Positions 48,016 to 59,925 are shown, counted from the stretch's first letter. The stretch is 64,000 nt of DNA from Sphagnum compactum (GCA_965153455.1 OZ234494.1:20212001-20276000), one strand, 5' to 3'. Notes: a model not told the origin generated them from the sequence alone. Numbers and translations: made by a program.

Positions 48016-48085
48016 TGAAATTTGAACCCTTCATCTCTTTTCATTTCCATGTTTAAAGAACAAATCTTTAACCATTGAACCATTA
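48016..48085 (-). mobile_element. SINE-like tRNA-derived head, copy 1
   Basis: Minus strand: GGTTCAATGGTTAAAG (A-box-like) is followed by TTTGTTC, and about 35 bases later by GAAGGGTTCAAATTTC (B-box-like). The order and wording match the sequence at 53217-53150. It continues into the 28-bp arm at 48015. Confidence 0.5.
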
Positions 48086-48129
48086 TTTTTAAAAATGAAT
48101 AATTTTGTTTTGCTATCACATATTATTAT

Positions 48130-48610
48130 GCACATTTTTTTTGCCCTATGTTATTTTTGGTTATTCTACCATAGGCTATTTTGAGTTATTTTACCGTACA
48201 CTATGGTTGGTTTATTCTATGTTATTTTACCATAGGTTATGGTTAGTTTTTCCATTATAAGCTATTCTTGATTATTTTACTATAGATTATTTTTGGTTAA
48301 TCTATCGTAGGCTATTGTTGACTATTATAAACTATTTTACTATAGGTTTTTCTTGGTTAATTTATCATAGGCTATTGTTGGTTATTTTCGAATAGTTATC
48401 ATAGGTTAATTTTGGTTATTATTGGATACTATATCATAGTTTCTTGTTGGTCACTCTAGGTTATTTATTATAGGTTAATCTTGGTTATTGTTGGCTACTC
48501 TATCAAAGGCTATTATTGATTATTTTCTTATAGGCTAATATTTATTATTATTGGTTAATTTAGACTATTTTATTGTAGGTTGTTTTTGGTTATTTAAAAT
48601 TATTATATGT
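48130..48610. repeat. AT-rich satellite-like block, ~30-35-bp degenerate period
   Basis: Words such as TTGGTTATTTTACCATAGG and CTATTGTTG recur roughly every 30-35 bases with heavy divergence. No coding signal. Confidence 0.7.
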
Positions 48611-48706
48611 TAGGATAAAATAACCCAAGGTATAGCCTACAGTTAATTAAATTATTTAACTTAAAATACATAAAATAAAAAATGTATAATAAGTTAGGAT
48701 ATAACC

Positions 48707-48828
48707 TAGTGTATAATAATTTATAATAACCTATAATAACATATAATAATTTAAGGTGTATGCTACTATATGTTATATAACTAAATTACTATGTGTTATT
48801 ATAGGTTATTATAAATTATTATACACTA
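48707..48828. repeat. Perfect 35-bp AT-rich inverted repeat
   Basis: 48707-48741 (TAGTGTATAATAATTTATAA...) is exactly complementary to 48794-48828, with a 52-base loop. It lies just beyond the satellite block and is built of similar TATAATAA/TTATTATAGG words, so it could form a cruciform. Confidence 0.9.
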
Positions 48829-48829
48829 T

Positions 48830-50160
48830 AATGAACCATGATGTTTACATAATGACCCTATAGGCAAATAACTTTAATCTAGGTGAAATCACTAAGGTGC
48901 AATAAACTTATTTCACTTTTAAGGTCCCATAGTGATTTAAACCAATGAATTACACCCCACTTTTGTATTAATGGTCATTGCATTCAATTTGCAAAAATCC
49001 ATGCAAATTATTTGAAATTTCCCATTTTTTTGGAACCACTATTATTGTTGTAATATTCAACTCAATTTTGGTATGTACTTAAAAGACCTAATGTTTGATT
49101 TTAATAAGATTTTTGGTTTAAAATTTAGAACTATTTTGGTTGTTATGTGTAGTAAAAGTACATTTATGACATCCTAAGTGGTATTTTGATAAAACATGAA
49201 AACACCCTCTTGTCCTTAAACAAGTTTTGCATCTCACCAAATTTTCAACAAAATATAATCTTGTGCCCAATTGACACCACAAATCATGTGACAAAGTTAT
49301 TTCATGGGTTTAGGAGTTTTATTCCACTAAATAGTTGCCTTTAAAACTACAGCCACAAGTTTTTCCTTATTACAACAAGTTTCCATTGTATGATTAGTGT
49401 AATTATAATCAAGGTAATGGTTGTGTCCTTTTGTTTTAGTAATTCCCTTTTCATTCTTATTATTGTTTCCTGAGGGTAAAGTTGTAATCTAAATTTGAGC
49501 ATTATAATTTCAAAAACTATCAATAATTTTCATTTGCAAACTAATAGCTAGTTTCATTAGTGTTTTGTAATATAAACCCCCCCCTTTGTTTAATGATGTT
49601 TGAATGTTTTCAATTGCATGTACACATGTTCATCATTTTTCATTGTATATAGACACTTACAAAATGTTTGTTTTAGCTTAATGAAAATAGTTAGAATGTT
49701 TTCCCAAAAAAAAATGGCCCCATTTTGAGATAATATCTTATAAGGTAAATACAAATAAGTTCACAATGTCTTTGCTTTAGTCCCCTAGTTGGCTTTAATT
49801 ACAATTTTGAACACCCACACATGTGTTAGGTTTGGTATCCTTAACCTATGGAGGATATGGGAACTATTTTCCTACATGTTATCTCTTGGGTTTTATTATT
49901 ACATCATTTTCTATCATATAATGTGGTACCCCAAATGGATAACAATATATTCCCCATGGTAATTCCAAAAAATGCATTGTTTCCACCAACTAATAGAACC
50001 ATAATTTCACAAAATGGTATTGGGCAAGTGGCTCTAATTATAAGCATTTATGTAATAATATTAGGTTCTACTATAGTCCATATAGGTTCTAAAAGAATGT
50101 ACAAATAAAACATTAGTATTGTGAGTAAAAAAAATAGTAGTTAAAATTTATCTCCAATAT
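48830..50160. other. AT-rich spacer, one small open frame
   Basis: A plus-strand open frame at 49848-50108 (86 codons, ATG start) has two hydrophobic stretches but no recognisable family; base composition does not support a gene strongly. Otherwise nothing. Confidence 0.35.
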
Positions 50161-50308
50161 CACTAGAAGAAAAAATGTTTTTTGCAATTTGTCTTATGCA
50201 ACTACACGTGTCATATGCAACTAAAAAAGTTGCATATGACACAAGTTGCATATGACACATGTAGTTGCATAAAACAAGTCGCAAAGGATGATAGTTTTAT
50301 TATTAGTG
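50161..50308. mobile_element. 148-bp CACTA-like miniature element with long hairpin
   Basis: The left end reads CACTAGAAGAAAAAATG (50161) and the right end, reverse-complemented, reads CACTAATAATAAAACT (from 50308). Inside, a ~39-bp arm from GCAATTTGTCTTATGCAACT (from 50183) pairs with the reverse complement ending at about 50283 with few mismatches. The direct unit AGTTGCATATGACACA is repeated in the loop. CACTA...TAGTG ends and a GCGAC/GCAA subterminal word recall plant En/Spm-type MITEs. Flanking 3-bp sequences (TAT and AAT) are not an exact duplication. Confidence 0.65.
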
Positions 50309-50309
50309 A

Positions 50310-53085
50310 ATACCTTTTCTTGCATTTCCAAGATCAATTGATCCTCCTAGATTTGATTAGGTGGTCATCCTCCATTGCCTCCACCAACTACTATGACATG
50401 CATTCTACTATGTGCATAAACTACTAGTTGATGCCATGTTGGAATTTTGGTTGTGATACATCCAATTATGTGTGCATTTCCCGACCTTTTCATTTCATTT
50501 GTTATGAATATTCCAAACAACAAAGGTAGGCTAAATAGACCATGTTCGAGTTGAAATAATACATGCATGTGGAATACTGTAGTACATTTTCAGGTTAAAT
50601 TAAATTATTTTTTAATTTGCCGAATTTTTTGGATATCAATAGTTAGTTATGATGAAAATTTTAAAAATTCATGTAGCCAACCAAGTTTAATCCCTAAACC
50701 TCTTCGAGTAGTTTTCATCAGTAACTTACTAACCACCTAACCACAAAAACATTAAACATTTCTTTTATAAGCCTTTGGTTATAATAAATTTAATTCAGAG
50801 TGCCAAATATTTCAGAATTCAAATTTTAACAGTCGAATTAAAGATTGAAAATTAAATTAATTATTCGACATTTCAGTGCCAAACTTGAAAAGGTACTACA
50901 GTAATTGGTTTTTTTTGACAAGTTCCAATGAAAACATTATTTCATGGTTCATTGAAAATACTAAAACATGCATTGCATATGTAATTAATTTACTATGATT
51001 GGGTTCATACAGTGGTGCCTTATTCATTTTAGTTGGAACATGTATTGTCTCCACATGTTATTGTTCCATTATCAATGTTGGGTTGATGAATTGATCCATC
51101 AAATCATTTGTGATGAAATGTTGTAGTTCATTTTAGATGAACAGATTAATTTTTTATCAATTAGTGTCCTTATTTGTAGAAGGTACATTATTCTAGATTG
51201 AACACCTTCACTAGGTGGTTGCAAGCTAGGGTGGTTCATTTTTTACGAATACACCATTCCCTAAAAGTCAACACAATAATGTTTTAAATGGTAATATATT
51301 ATGATAACATTGGTTAAATGGGGAACTACATAGTGAGTAATGAAGTGCACCATTATAAACATGTTACATTTTCCAAAAATAGTCCATAGTTTCAAACGTA
51401 TGAACATAAATTATGGATTCTTTTTGTATATTATTTGTGTCTTCTTTTGTAATCACTTCCCAACCAAAATGTACAACACTTGCTTGGTGTGGGGTCTGGT
51501 TTGAGTGAATTCTTGACCACTTGTTTATGTTTTCATGTTGTGGTGATTCAAATTGTAAAAGTGAAGTTTTTGGAACATGTTCACTTCTCTTATGCACATC
51601 CACCACCTTGATTGTTTCAACTTTTGGATCTTATTGGCATTGATGCAATAATTAAATACTTACTAATTGCCCGTTTTGCTACTCTTTTCCTATCATAGAA
51701 AGCATTTTGTATTTTGTAGGTTGTTTATTTTTTCTTGGGATCATAGGACTTACACAATGAACATTACTAAAGATGCTTGCAACCTCTTTGCTTTGAACAT
51801 CCTCTTACATTTCCATAATTTGTTCATTTTTGTCACCTACCTCATCTAATTTCCTTTGGTCCAAACATGATAAAGTATGTCAGAAAAGTAGTCCTAAAAA
51901 ATTTTAATTTCACAAACCGTCTCTCTTTAACATTAACATTTTAAAAATATTAAAAACCTATTTAAATTGCATTTTGAAATCATGGAGCATTTCATTGAGT
52001 TTATTATAAGTTGTACATAAAGTTTGAAGAATTTTTATATAAGAAAAATGGATGAAAAATATGTTATAAATTGGTTGTTTTTTCAAAATTTTGCAAAATG
52101 CAGTTACATTAAAACTTTGATAGATTATGACTACATAATAAAAAGTTGAAACCATATCCACACACACTAGGTCTTTGTTAACTTGAAACTACAATAATTT
52201 CAATTAATGTTGTATTCTCGTGTACTTGTAACTTAATTTTGTAAAATTGTGAGATGTATTTTTTGCATTTAAAAAAGTATTTAAATGCATATTAAAACAT
52301 TTGTTTCTTCAATATTATGCAATGAAGTCAAATAACTTATGATTGTTGATCATTGACTTAAATAATATTCATGGATTCAATGCATTAAAGTATACTTATG
52401 GACACTTTCCAAAAAAGATAACAAGTGTTTCGAATTGACATACTTTACCATGCTTTACATATTGAAATTAAATTTTCAAACCAATTTGCTTCAGTGTTCA
52501 TGGATCTATATCCTTAGAATGTTTGTTATTTAGATCTGCATCTTAACTTCATTTAACATTCTAATTTATAGATTTAAATCAACAACATGTTCATGTTTAC
52601 ATTAAACATTTACAACAACCAAAAAGTACGCAATAACATTTCAAACACAACATAGAAAAACAAAAATAAATAAATTTATAAAATCCAAGATTGAATCTCC
52701 CATATCAACATCTTGAGGATGGTTATTAAATGATGAATATTAAATTCCTATTTCTTGATCAAGTTCTTTGGATAAAATCATAAACATTTTTAAATGTTGC
52801 AAATCTGGATGTAATTTGATTATGCCTTTATAATTGGTCTTGACATGTATTTCTATAATATAAAACAAAATTATTCACAAACATTACTACATTCTGTCCC
52901 TAAAACAAGAAGGTGCAAAAAACTCTTCAAAATTACATTTTAAAAAAATGTCCCAAAGAAAAAAGTAAGAATTTTTTTTTTCAAAATCTCCCTTCAAAAC
53001 CCAAATTCAAATTTAATGACTAACTACTAACTAACTATATTTGCCTACAGTCTCCTTCATTAATTAATATGTCTCCTTAACATTA
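50310..53085. other. AT-rich spacer, nothing firm
   Basis: A minus-strand open frame at 51606-51364 (80 codons) has no recognised domain. No clear repeats or RNA genes. Confidence 0.45.
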
Positions 53086-53217
53086 CCCTAGCCTAGTACC
53101 TAGCCTAGCCTAGCCCTTGAGGCATGTATTTATAGGTTGCAAAATGAAGAGTTGAACCCTTCACTTTTACAAGGACAAATCAAGTCCTTTACCAATGCAC
53201 CACACCTTCGTAAAAAT
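53086..53217 (-). mobile_element. SINE-like tRNA-derived sequence, copy 2
   Basis: Minus strand: TGGTGCATTGGTAAAGGACT (A-box-like) is followed by GATTTGTCC, then GAAGGGTTCAACTC (B-box-like) about 30 bases on. The 3' part is a TAGGC-rich run (53090-53116). It shares order and wording with copy 1 at 48.0 kb. Confidence 0.55.
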
Positions 53218-53269
53218 GTCAACTATTGTCAACATATTATTATGAACATGTTTATTTCACATTTTTTTA

Positions 53270-53460
53270 GACAATGTTTATGTAGGTAAGTAAATAGATA
53301 AACTATAAAAAATAAATGGTCAAGATTTTGATATCATTACTTACCTACCCAATACCTACCTCCTACCCACTTATAACTAGTCTACCTACCTACCTACCTA
53401 CCTACCTACAACTTACCTAACCACTTATTTACCTAATTACCTATCTACCTACGTACAACT
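53270..53460. repeat. CTAC/GTAG tetranucleotide tract
   Basis: The core (CTAC)n run is at about 53380-53409, surrounded by degenerate TACCTA/ACTTAC words and, at 53282-53300, the complementary GTAG form. Confidence 0.85.
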
Positions 53461-55310
53461 TACTAACCTTTTAACATTACAATAATTTGAATCTAGCAAA
53501 TGTGACATATCATAAAACACATTACATGTATAACGACTTATATTAATCATTATATTATATGCACCTACACCATGTAAGCATCACTATACCATGTGTAGAT
53601 GATAATGTTCAATATGACTAAATTAAAAAGCCAACTTAGTCATGTTGAACATACCTACTTTGGAGAGGGAACAAAACAAACAAAATTTACCCCCTTCATT
53701 CAATTTGGACAAGAAGCTTAATCACATATATTATTGTAGTTATAGTATTAATGGCATTGAAGGCATGTTTATGTAATAGTGTGAAAACAATTTATGCTTA
53801 TCCTTTGAATTGTGATGTTACTATAATGCGGCAACTTTGGAAAATAGAGGTTCTATTTGCACCACAAGCAAAGAAGCCTCCATGTTGTCTCTTGGTTGGT
53901 TAAAGGGAAAAAACTATCTTGGGTGATACCACTAGGAATGTCACACGTTCATCTACTAGACCCATTGAACTTTAGATAAATATAAATAAAATAAATATTT
54001 TCATTAGACTTTTTGAGTGAATACATTTATTAAGTTGTATCGACTTTGAAACTTTTATGATATCAAGAATTTTTTTATTTTGATGTTCCTAATCATGGCA
54101 TTTAGAAAAAGTTTCAAGAATGTAATAATGTTTCCTTAATTTGAAGTTTTTGGTTAGGAACACATGTTTCAAACATGTTTTGATTTTTCTAGGAATTTTT
54201 TTAAAAGGTACCTTTGATAATATTTTATTTGATTATTTTTTATGTAATTAACTGAGTAAATATAATTTGGTTATGAAATTTTGAAGTTTAGGAATGTGAT
54301 TCCTAAAAGGGTCATGACTATTAAGAATAAATATTTGAATGATTTCACCTTTTTTTATTTCAATAAAAAATTAATGCCATATACTTGTGCATGCAATGAT
54401 TAGACATGAGAAAAAAAAAAGTTATGAAAAAAATTAAGAAAAGGACCCATGAATATTACTTGGTCAACTTTGGTTTGTTAACCATACCACTCAAAGATAT
54501 TTTGTTTTAAACCTCTAGGTTGTTACATTAAGGAGGGTGAAATCAAGGTAAAGAGATGATTCATTATTAAATGTCAAATTGTTTTTTACAAATAACCACA
54601 ATTTTTTTTTGATGTATTAGAAAGTATTATTTTATTCAATGATTAATATGATGTATAATATTTCACTTTATCATTTAAATGTTGAAAAACCCCATCTTGA
54701 AAATATTTAAGTAGAATATTTTTAAATGCATATACTTGTAACAAGTTTTTCAATTCTACAACATGGGTTGCAAGTAGATGATTTGTTTATTTATTTATTA
54801 CTTTCAAGTCAATGGAGGCTTAGAAGATACTTATCCACTCCCATATTGTAATCATAATATATTAAACTTTCAATGTAAAATCATTTTTGAACATAATATT
54901 GATCAATTGATTTGAAACACACACATATATATAGTTTGTCCTATGTTCATGATATTAATATTTTTCAAGTTTTTTATACAACTTACCATAAACTCAATGG
55001 AGGAGCTAATGGTTTCATATTTCTATTCACAAAGGTTTAAATTTACTATCATGTGTGATTATGTCAAAATTGTTTTAATATTTATTTAGTTTTGGTTTAT
55101 TTTACCTTTCAACACCTAGGATTGAATAATCATAAGGTCAAATTGTCAATAGTCTTCCTTTTAACACACATTATAATGTGAAAACAATAGGCATTTTTTT
55201 CCATGTTGGTTCACGTATGTGTATAGATTGAAATTTATGATTGATTATCAATAATAATAATTTCATTGCCATTCAAAGAGATATTTACCTTCTCTTTACC
55301 ACTACATTTT
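53460..55310. other. AT-rich spacer, nothing recognised
   Basis: No gene, RNA or clear repeat seen apart from A/T runs. Confidence 0.45.
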
Positions 55311-55319
55311 TAATTTTTT

Positions 55320-55884
55320 AAAAAAATTGTTCACGCATTGTATTTGCAATCTCACAAGAAACCCCATTAAACTATAATTTTTTCAAATTATGAGATATAT
55401 TTAGGTGCACAAACAACCATTTCAATGTAATGTATTCATTCATGAGGTGGCCATGATTGTGTAAGTGATAAATTGAAGCTAATTGGACAATCCTTTTCTT
55501 CTTCTCGATAGTTATACCATGAGCAACATGTTGCAACACTATTTTAGAACCCTTAGGAAAGTACTTATCATTAGTAACATGAATGTTGGTTTACAAGAAA
55601 TAGTGCTTGCTTTTTTATACCTATAGCATAATTACCAAAACCTTGGGATGACATGCATGCTTCCATAAAATATCCAACTTAAGGGCTAATAATTTATCTT
55701 TGCCTTCAATTTGGATGCAAACCTTACATTGGACTTGAACAACTTTGCTAGCAAAATGTGGAAAATACTCCATCCAAAACACTTTCACTACCTCAATATT
55801 TTGAAAATATTTATTCAACTCATAAACTTTTTTTCTTTTTTTTGTTAACTCAAGGTTTAGTCCAAGGGATCCAAAATAACACAT
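55320..55884 (-). pseudogene. Decayed BED-finger (hAT-like) transposase fragment
   Basis: The minus-strand frame 55884-55621 encodes VKVFWMEYFPHF, a CKVC pair, EGKDKLL, LDILWKHACH and PKVLV: the Cys-x2-Cys ... Trp-Lys-His-x2-His layout of a BED-type zinc finger as in hAT-like plant proteins. After the stop, further minus-strand sequence (about 55575-55370) still reads FPKGSKIVLQHVAHGI, KKKRIVQLASIYHL and EYITLKWLF, in keeping with the continuation of such a protein. It is broken by a stop and frameshifts. Confidence 0.5.
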
Positions 55885-55889
55885 TCAAA

Positions 55890-57100
55890 ATCCACAATAG
55901 TAGGAACATGCAAAGGTATAACAAAACTAGAAAAAACAACATCATAGTCCATAACATCGAGAACATGCAAAAGTATAATAGAATTAGAAGAAGCAACATC
56001 ACAAGTTGTCTAGGTATTCTGGAACCAAAAAAAAACTTGTATTTGTAATTTTTTGGGTTTTCAAAATTCTTAACCATGAAGACCCCAACTTATAGAAAAC
56101 AAGAACAAGACCAAAAAACACACTTGAAATGATGAACACAAGACTAAAAACCTGAAAAATGAAAAAGTGACAAACAAAAAAATTACACAAACATTACACA
56201 CTTGTAGGTCATGAAGTTGAATTTGTCCAAAAATCATAGAAAGTAAAATATGACCAAATGTCTTACCTTTTAAAAAATGAAGTTCATCAAAATTTGAAGC
56301 AAAGTTAAGAACTTCTTAACCTTTTAGAGTAAATGCACCTTCTACATGATTCTTCATGAATTTGATCTTGAATCCCAAATTCCACCTTGATCCAAATTCC
56401 TAAATTCCAATTCAATTCCTTCACTTGATCTTGACAACTTGATTGGAGATCCCAATTCCCTCAACTCCCAACAAAATCTTGATTTTGATCAAATTTAAAA
56501 CCATGAAAATGGTTTGTGAAGGTACCAACTCATTAATTGCAAAAGTTTTGCAAAATCCAAGATTGCAAAAACTTTATGAATGTGTGAATCTCGACTACAA
56601 AAATGTAACAACACTTGATTATGGAAAGGTTTATGAACTTGCAAAGGTCTTGACTCTAAACTTTGGAAATACGAAGATTAACAAGATTCAACAAAATAAG
56701 CACAACAATTGACCCCAAAACTTGCAAATGAAAGTGAATATTGAAACACAAATAAGAAGACAACAAACTTTGAACATTATGATTGCAAAATCCACAAGTG
56801 TGGAAATTTACTTTCTCTGTCAATGCTACTTAATAATGTGCACCTCATGTTGGAAACAAATCCATGATCCATCATGTAGCAAGCATTACCAAGCTTTGAA
56901 GTTCAAGCTTAAAGCTCTAGAGATTGTGCTCACCCTCAAATGCCACCCGATAAAATCTTGAAGTAATTAAATGTACATTACAATTTGTAGCGCACCATGA
57001 TGGGGTTGGTGAACACTACAAAAATCAACATTGCAAGGTGGTGAACACAACCCACATTTTCTTAGTTAAGACAACAATATCTCTTGGGAACAAGGTGGTG
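55890..57100. other. AT-rich spacer
   Basis: A short imperfect tandem (GAGAACATGCAAA-GTATAA versus AGGAACATGCAAAGGTATAA; about 55902 and 55958) is visible. The open frame 56443-56712 has no family signature. Confidence 0.4.
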
Positions 57101-57109
57101 TCATTGTGA

Positions 57110-57880
57110 ATGGAAGAGAAGTTGCATCAGTTTCATGCAAACCCTTGCAAAATGCTTTGGAACATTTGGCTCCTCCATCTCAAACCATCTATGGTTCAGG
57201 TGGTGCATGGAGATCGATGGTGTGGCTTTTCCTGTGACCTACATCCCATGATGAATGAGCCATTAAGAAAAATCCACCGTATACAATTCACAGGCCCCTT
57301 CTCCAGGGAGCCTTACAGAGAAATTCGCACAGAAATAAAAGGGTTGATTGACGCACTTGAAAAACAAGGTTCCTTGACAAAATTCTGAGACTTGCTGTCT
57401 AGAAAATTTGTACCCAAAATTTCTGTCATTCTCTTTGGGTTGAAATGGGCAAGTCCCAGTCAAACTCTTGAATTTGAATGGCAGGTTGACAACAGAGCGC
57501 AACAATCCCGTGGTAGGTACGTACCAGAATTGGCAGTGATGGGTTTTGTGTCTGTTGAGTGTCTCAAGATCCTCGTTCTGCGCAACGGGTCTTTACCAAA
57601 TTCCAAACGCACACAATGGATTCCGCGTCGGCCCCGGCGTAATCACCGCAAATTCAAAAAACAACAACAAATCCACCAAAATCCGTCAATTCAAATATAC
57701 TGGAGACTGGTGGGAGCTTCTGAATTGAGACTTGAGCTCGCCAATGTATATATATTCCTGCAAACTTCCGCCGCATTCCGAATTTGGATCTTCGCGTTCC
57801 AAGTAATCAATATGAGTCTGCCTAAACAAAACCCACCCATGACCCAGCTCCGCTTAGAATCTGGCGGAGCTCGTGGCTAA
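57110..57880 (+). pseudogene. Unrecognised 771-nt frame broken by one TGA
   Basis: One reading frame is open from ATG 57110 to the stop at 57880 except for a single TGA at 57386-57388, in a segment of higher GC than its surroundings. The first part ends EIKGLIDALEKQGSLTKF; the second contains QVDNRAQQSRGRYVPELAVM and an Arg/Lys/Gln-rich stretch. I recognise no family. It may be a former gene, an exon of an unannotated gene, or chance. A CTAAACCCTAAAAACCCTAA telo-box-like run follows at 57879. Confidence 0.3.
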
Positions 57881-58269
57881 ACCCTAAAAACCCTAATAAT
57901 AAATCTGGAGAGAAGAGCAACCTGGAGAACCCAAGTCTGCGGGCCATGTTTGATTCCAACACCCAGCTAGCCAAGCCTAAATGGGGGTACTCTCTCAAAA
58001 CAAGGAGAGATTTGCGTTCATTTGCGCAACAACAACAACATCATTAGGAAACAAAACATCACAAGATCTCAACAGAAAATCATTACCAACACATTTTACA
58101 TTGCACAGATAGATGGTGACAAAAGTGCAGAATTGGAGGACAGAGGTATTCAAGCTCAGAGATTGATTTTGTTGAACCTTCTTTTAGCTTAGAACATACA
58201 ATGTGGAAAGTTTTGTGACGAGCTTGATTGTGCTTATGAATTTGCATGCAACTAGTACCTACCTACGTA

Positions 58270-58413
58270 CCCATTGGCAATCTTATCAAGCATTTCACAA
58301 TGCACAACTTGGACTTACCCATTGGCAATCTTATCGAGCATTTCACAATGCACAACTTGGACTTACCCATTGGCAATCTTATCGAGCATTTCACAATGCA
58401 CAACTTGGACTTT
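58270..58413 (+). repeat. Three tandem 48-bp repeats
   Basis: Units beginning CCCATTGGCAATCTTATC occur at 58270, 58318 and 58366, almost identical (one A/G change in the first). As 48 is a multiple of three, two plus-strand frames stay open through the array (58203-58421 and 58246-58518), giving 16-residue peptide repeats such as LTHWQSYRAFHNAQLG. Confidence 0.92.
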
Positions 58414-58519
58414 CAATTTGAATATCGGGTCGAGTCACATCATCACTTGAGCAATCTTCTTGTACCTACTTACTTACCCACCCATCAATCCAGCAAAGAC
58501 AAATTGCGAACAATTTGAC

Positions 58520-59397
58520 TGAATGAATATCAAAGGATGAACGATGCAATGGGTGGGGTCAAAGTGTAGTTGGGTCCGAGTGCACCCAATACCCCTAAAT
58601 CAATTCACTCTCTTCCCCATCATTCCAATTCATATGGTTTCCACACAAAACTAGGAGTCAGAGAATCAGATGTTTTTTTTTTTCAAAAAATTTAGATTTA
58701 TGGTCATAACCAGAGGTGGTTTTTTATTTCCCCCAAAATTTTCATTAAAAAAATTTGGCAAGTTTTTCCAGAAAATTAGAAAAAAAAAGAAAAGTTGACT
58801 TTAAACTAGAAAAAAATTCAAAAATTTTCAAATTTTTGGGTTGGTTTTTTTTTTCCTTTTCTTTTCCCCCCAACAAATAAAAACACTGGTCATAATGTCA
58901 TAACTTTCCAGTTGGGAAAATTATGGCCATTGGGAGTCCCATTATCTATTGAATGGATTGTTCATATTGCGCGCAAAATGCATCATTTATAGTTTACCTC
59001 CCTTATTATTATGTTTTCACAAGTGTGTAGGTAAATGCTAAATGCCTTCTAGTGGAGCAACAGAAAATGAAGAGGGTCAGAGATAGTGGACAAAGTGGTG
59101 CCATCAGAGCTGTTTGCTCACATATATTTGTCATACTCAATTTTTTCACCACCCCTAACTTAATGCACAAAGTGAATGTAGTTGGCACGTTCACTCATTC
59201 ATTCACCCCACTGACTCACTCACTCACTCACTTCATTTCATTTTGCCCAGCTGTTGTTGCCATTGTTTTTTTCCCCACCCCTTAAGCTTCTTCACCTCTC
59301 TATAGGTACTTTTATTGCAAAGAATTTTATCACATGTTCATACACTAGATAGTGTAATACTAGTATTAGTTTTACCATCAACTCCCACCAATCACAA
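58520..59397. other. Spacer, nothing recognised
   Basis: A/T homopolymer-rich (58.67-58.88 kb). A TCACTCACTCAC tract is at about 59212-59231. No gene. Confidence 0.45.
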
Positions 59398-59822
59398 TGC
59401 CCACGAGTGCTTTTAGCATGTGACCCTGCAAACATATTCCTCACATCCAAGTTTAGTTATTTACTTTATTTTGCAACCCCGCACCTAAAACTGAACCTAG
59501 GATTGCAAATAGATGATGGGAACTACTAATAGCAAACCACCTCGAGTAATCATTCTCTTTGGCCAAAATCAAATACAGGGATTACTCTCTTTGGCCAAAA
59601 TCAAATACTGGGAGGGAGCAGCAGTCATATCACATTTGTTACACTCTTCTCTAGCAGGTGGGTGTGCAGCAAAGCTGCACCTTTTACGGACCTCAGCAAA
59701 CTGATGAGCACATTTGCAGGAGCAAAAACCATTTTCCCGAGCTAAACCAGAAGCATGCTTTCACTTTTCTTCGTCTGATTTCAATGTGCAGGGTCACATA
59801 GTGAGCACCGGTGGGGATGCTC
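59398..59822. mobile_element. MITE copy 2, inverted relative to 9269-9643
   Basis: Running left to right it parallels the reverse complement of the first MITE: CCAAGTTTAGTTATT, TTTTGCAACCCC, GGGAACTACTAATAGCAAAC-CACC, then CCCGAGCTAAACCAG and the end GTGAGCACCGGTGGGGATGC-TC with TAA outside (59823-59825). The left terminal repeat is worn away. An internal AAA-AGG/CTCTTTGGCCAAAATCAAAT word is duplicated at 59557 and 59585. Confidence 0.7.
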
Positions 59823-59925
59823 TAAGGCCCTTGTGAGATAGAGCTGAGGGCAGGCCCAATTCCGTAAAACTCACCCAGACCTACGCATTCTAGACCTCAT
59901 GATATTCTATGTGTCGGTTACATGC

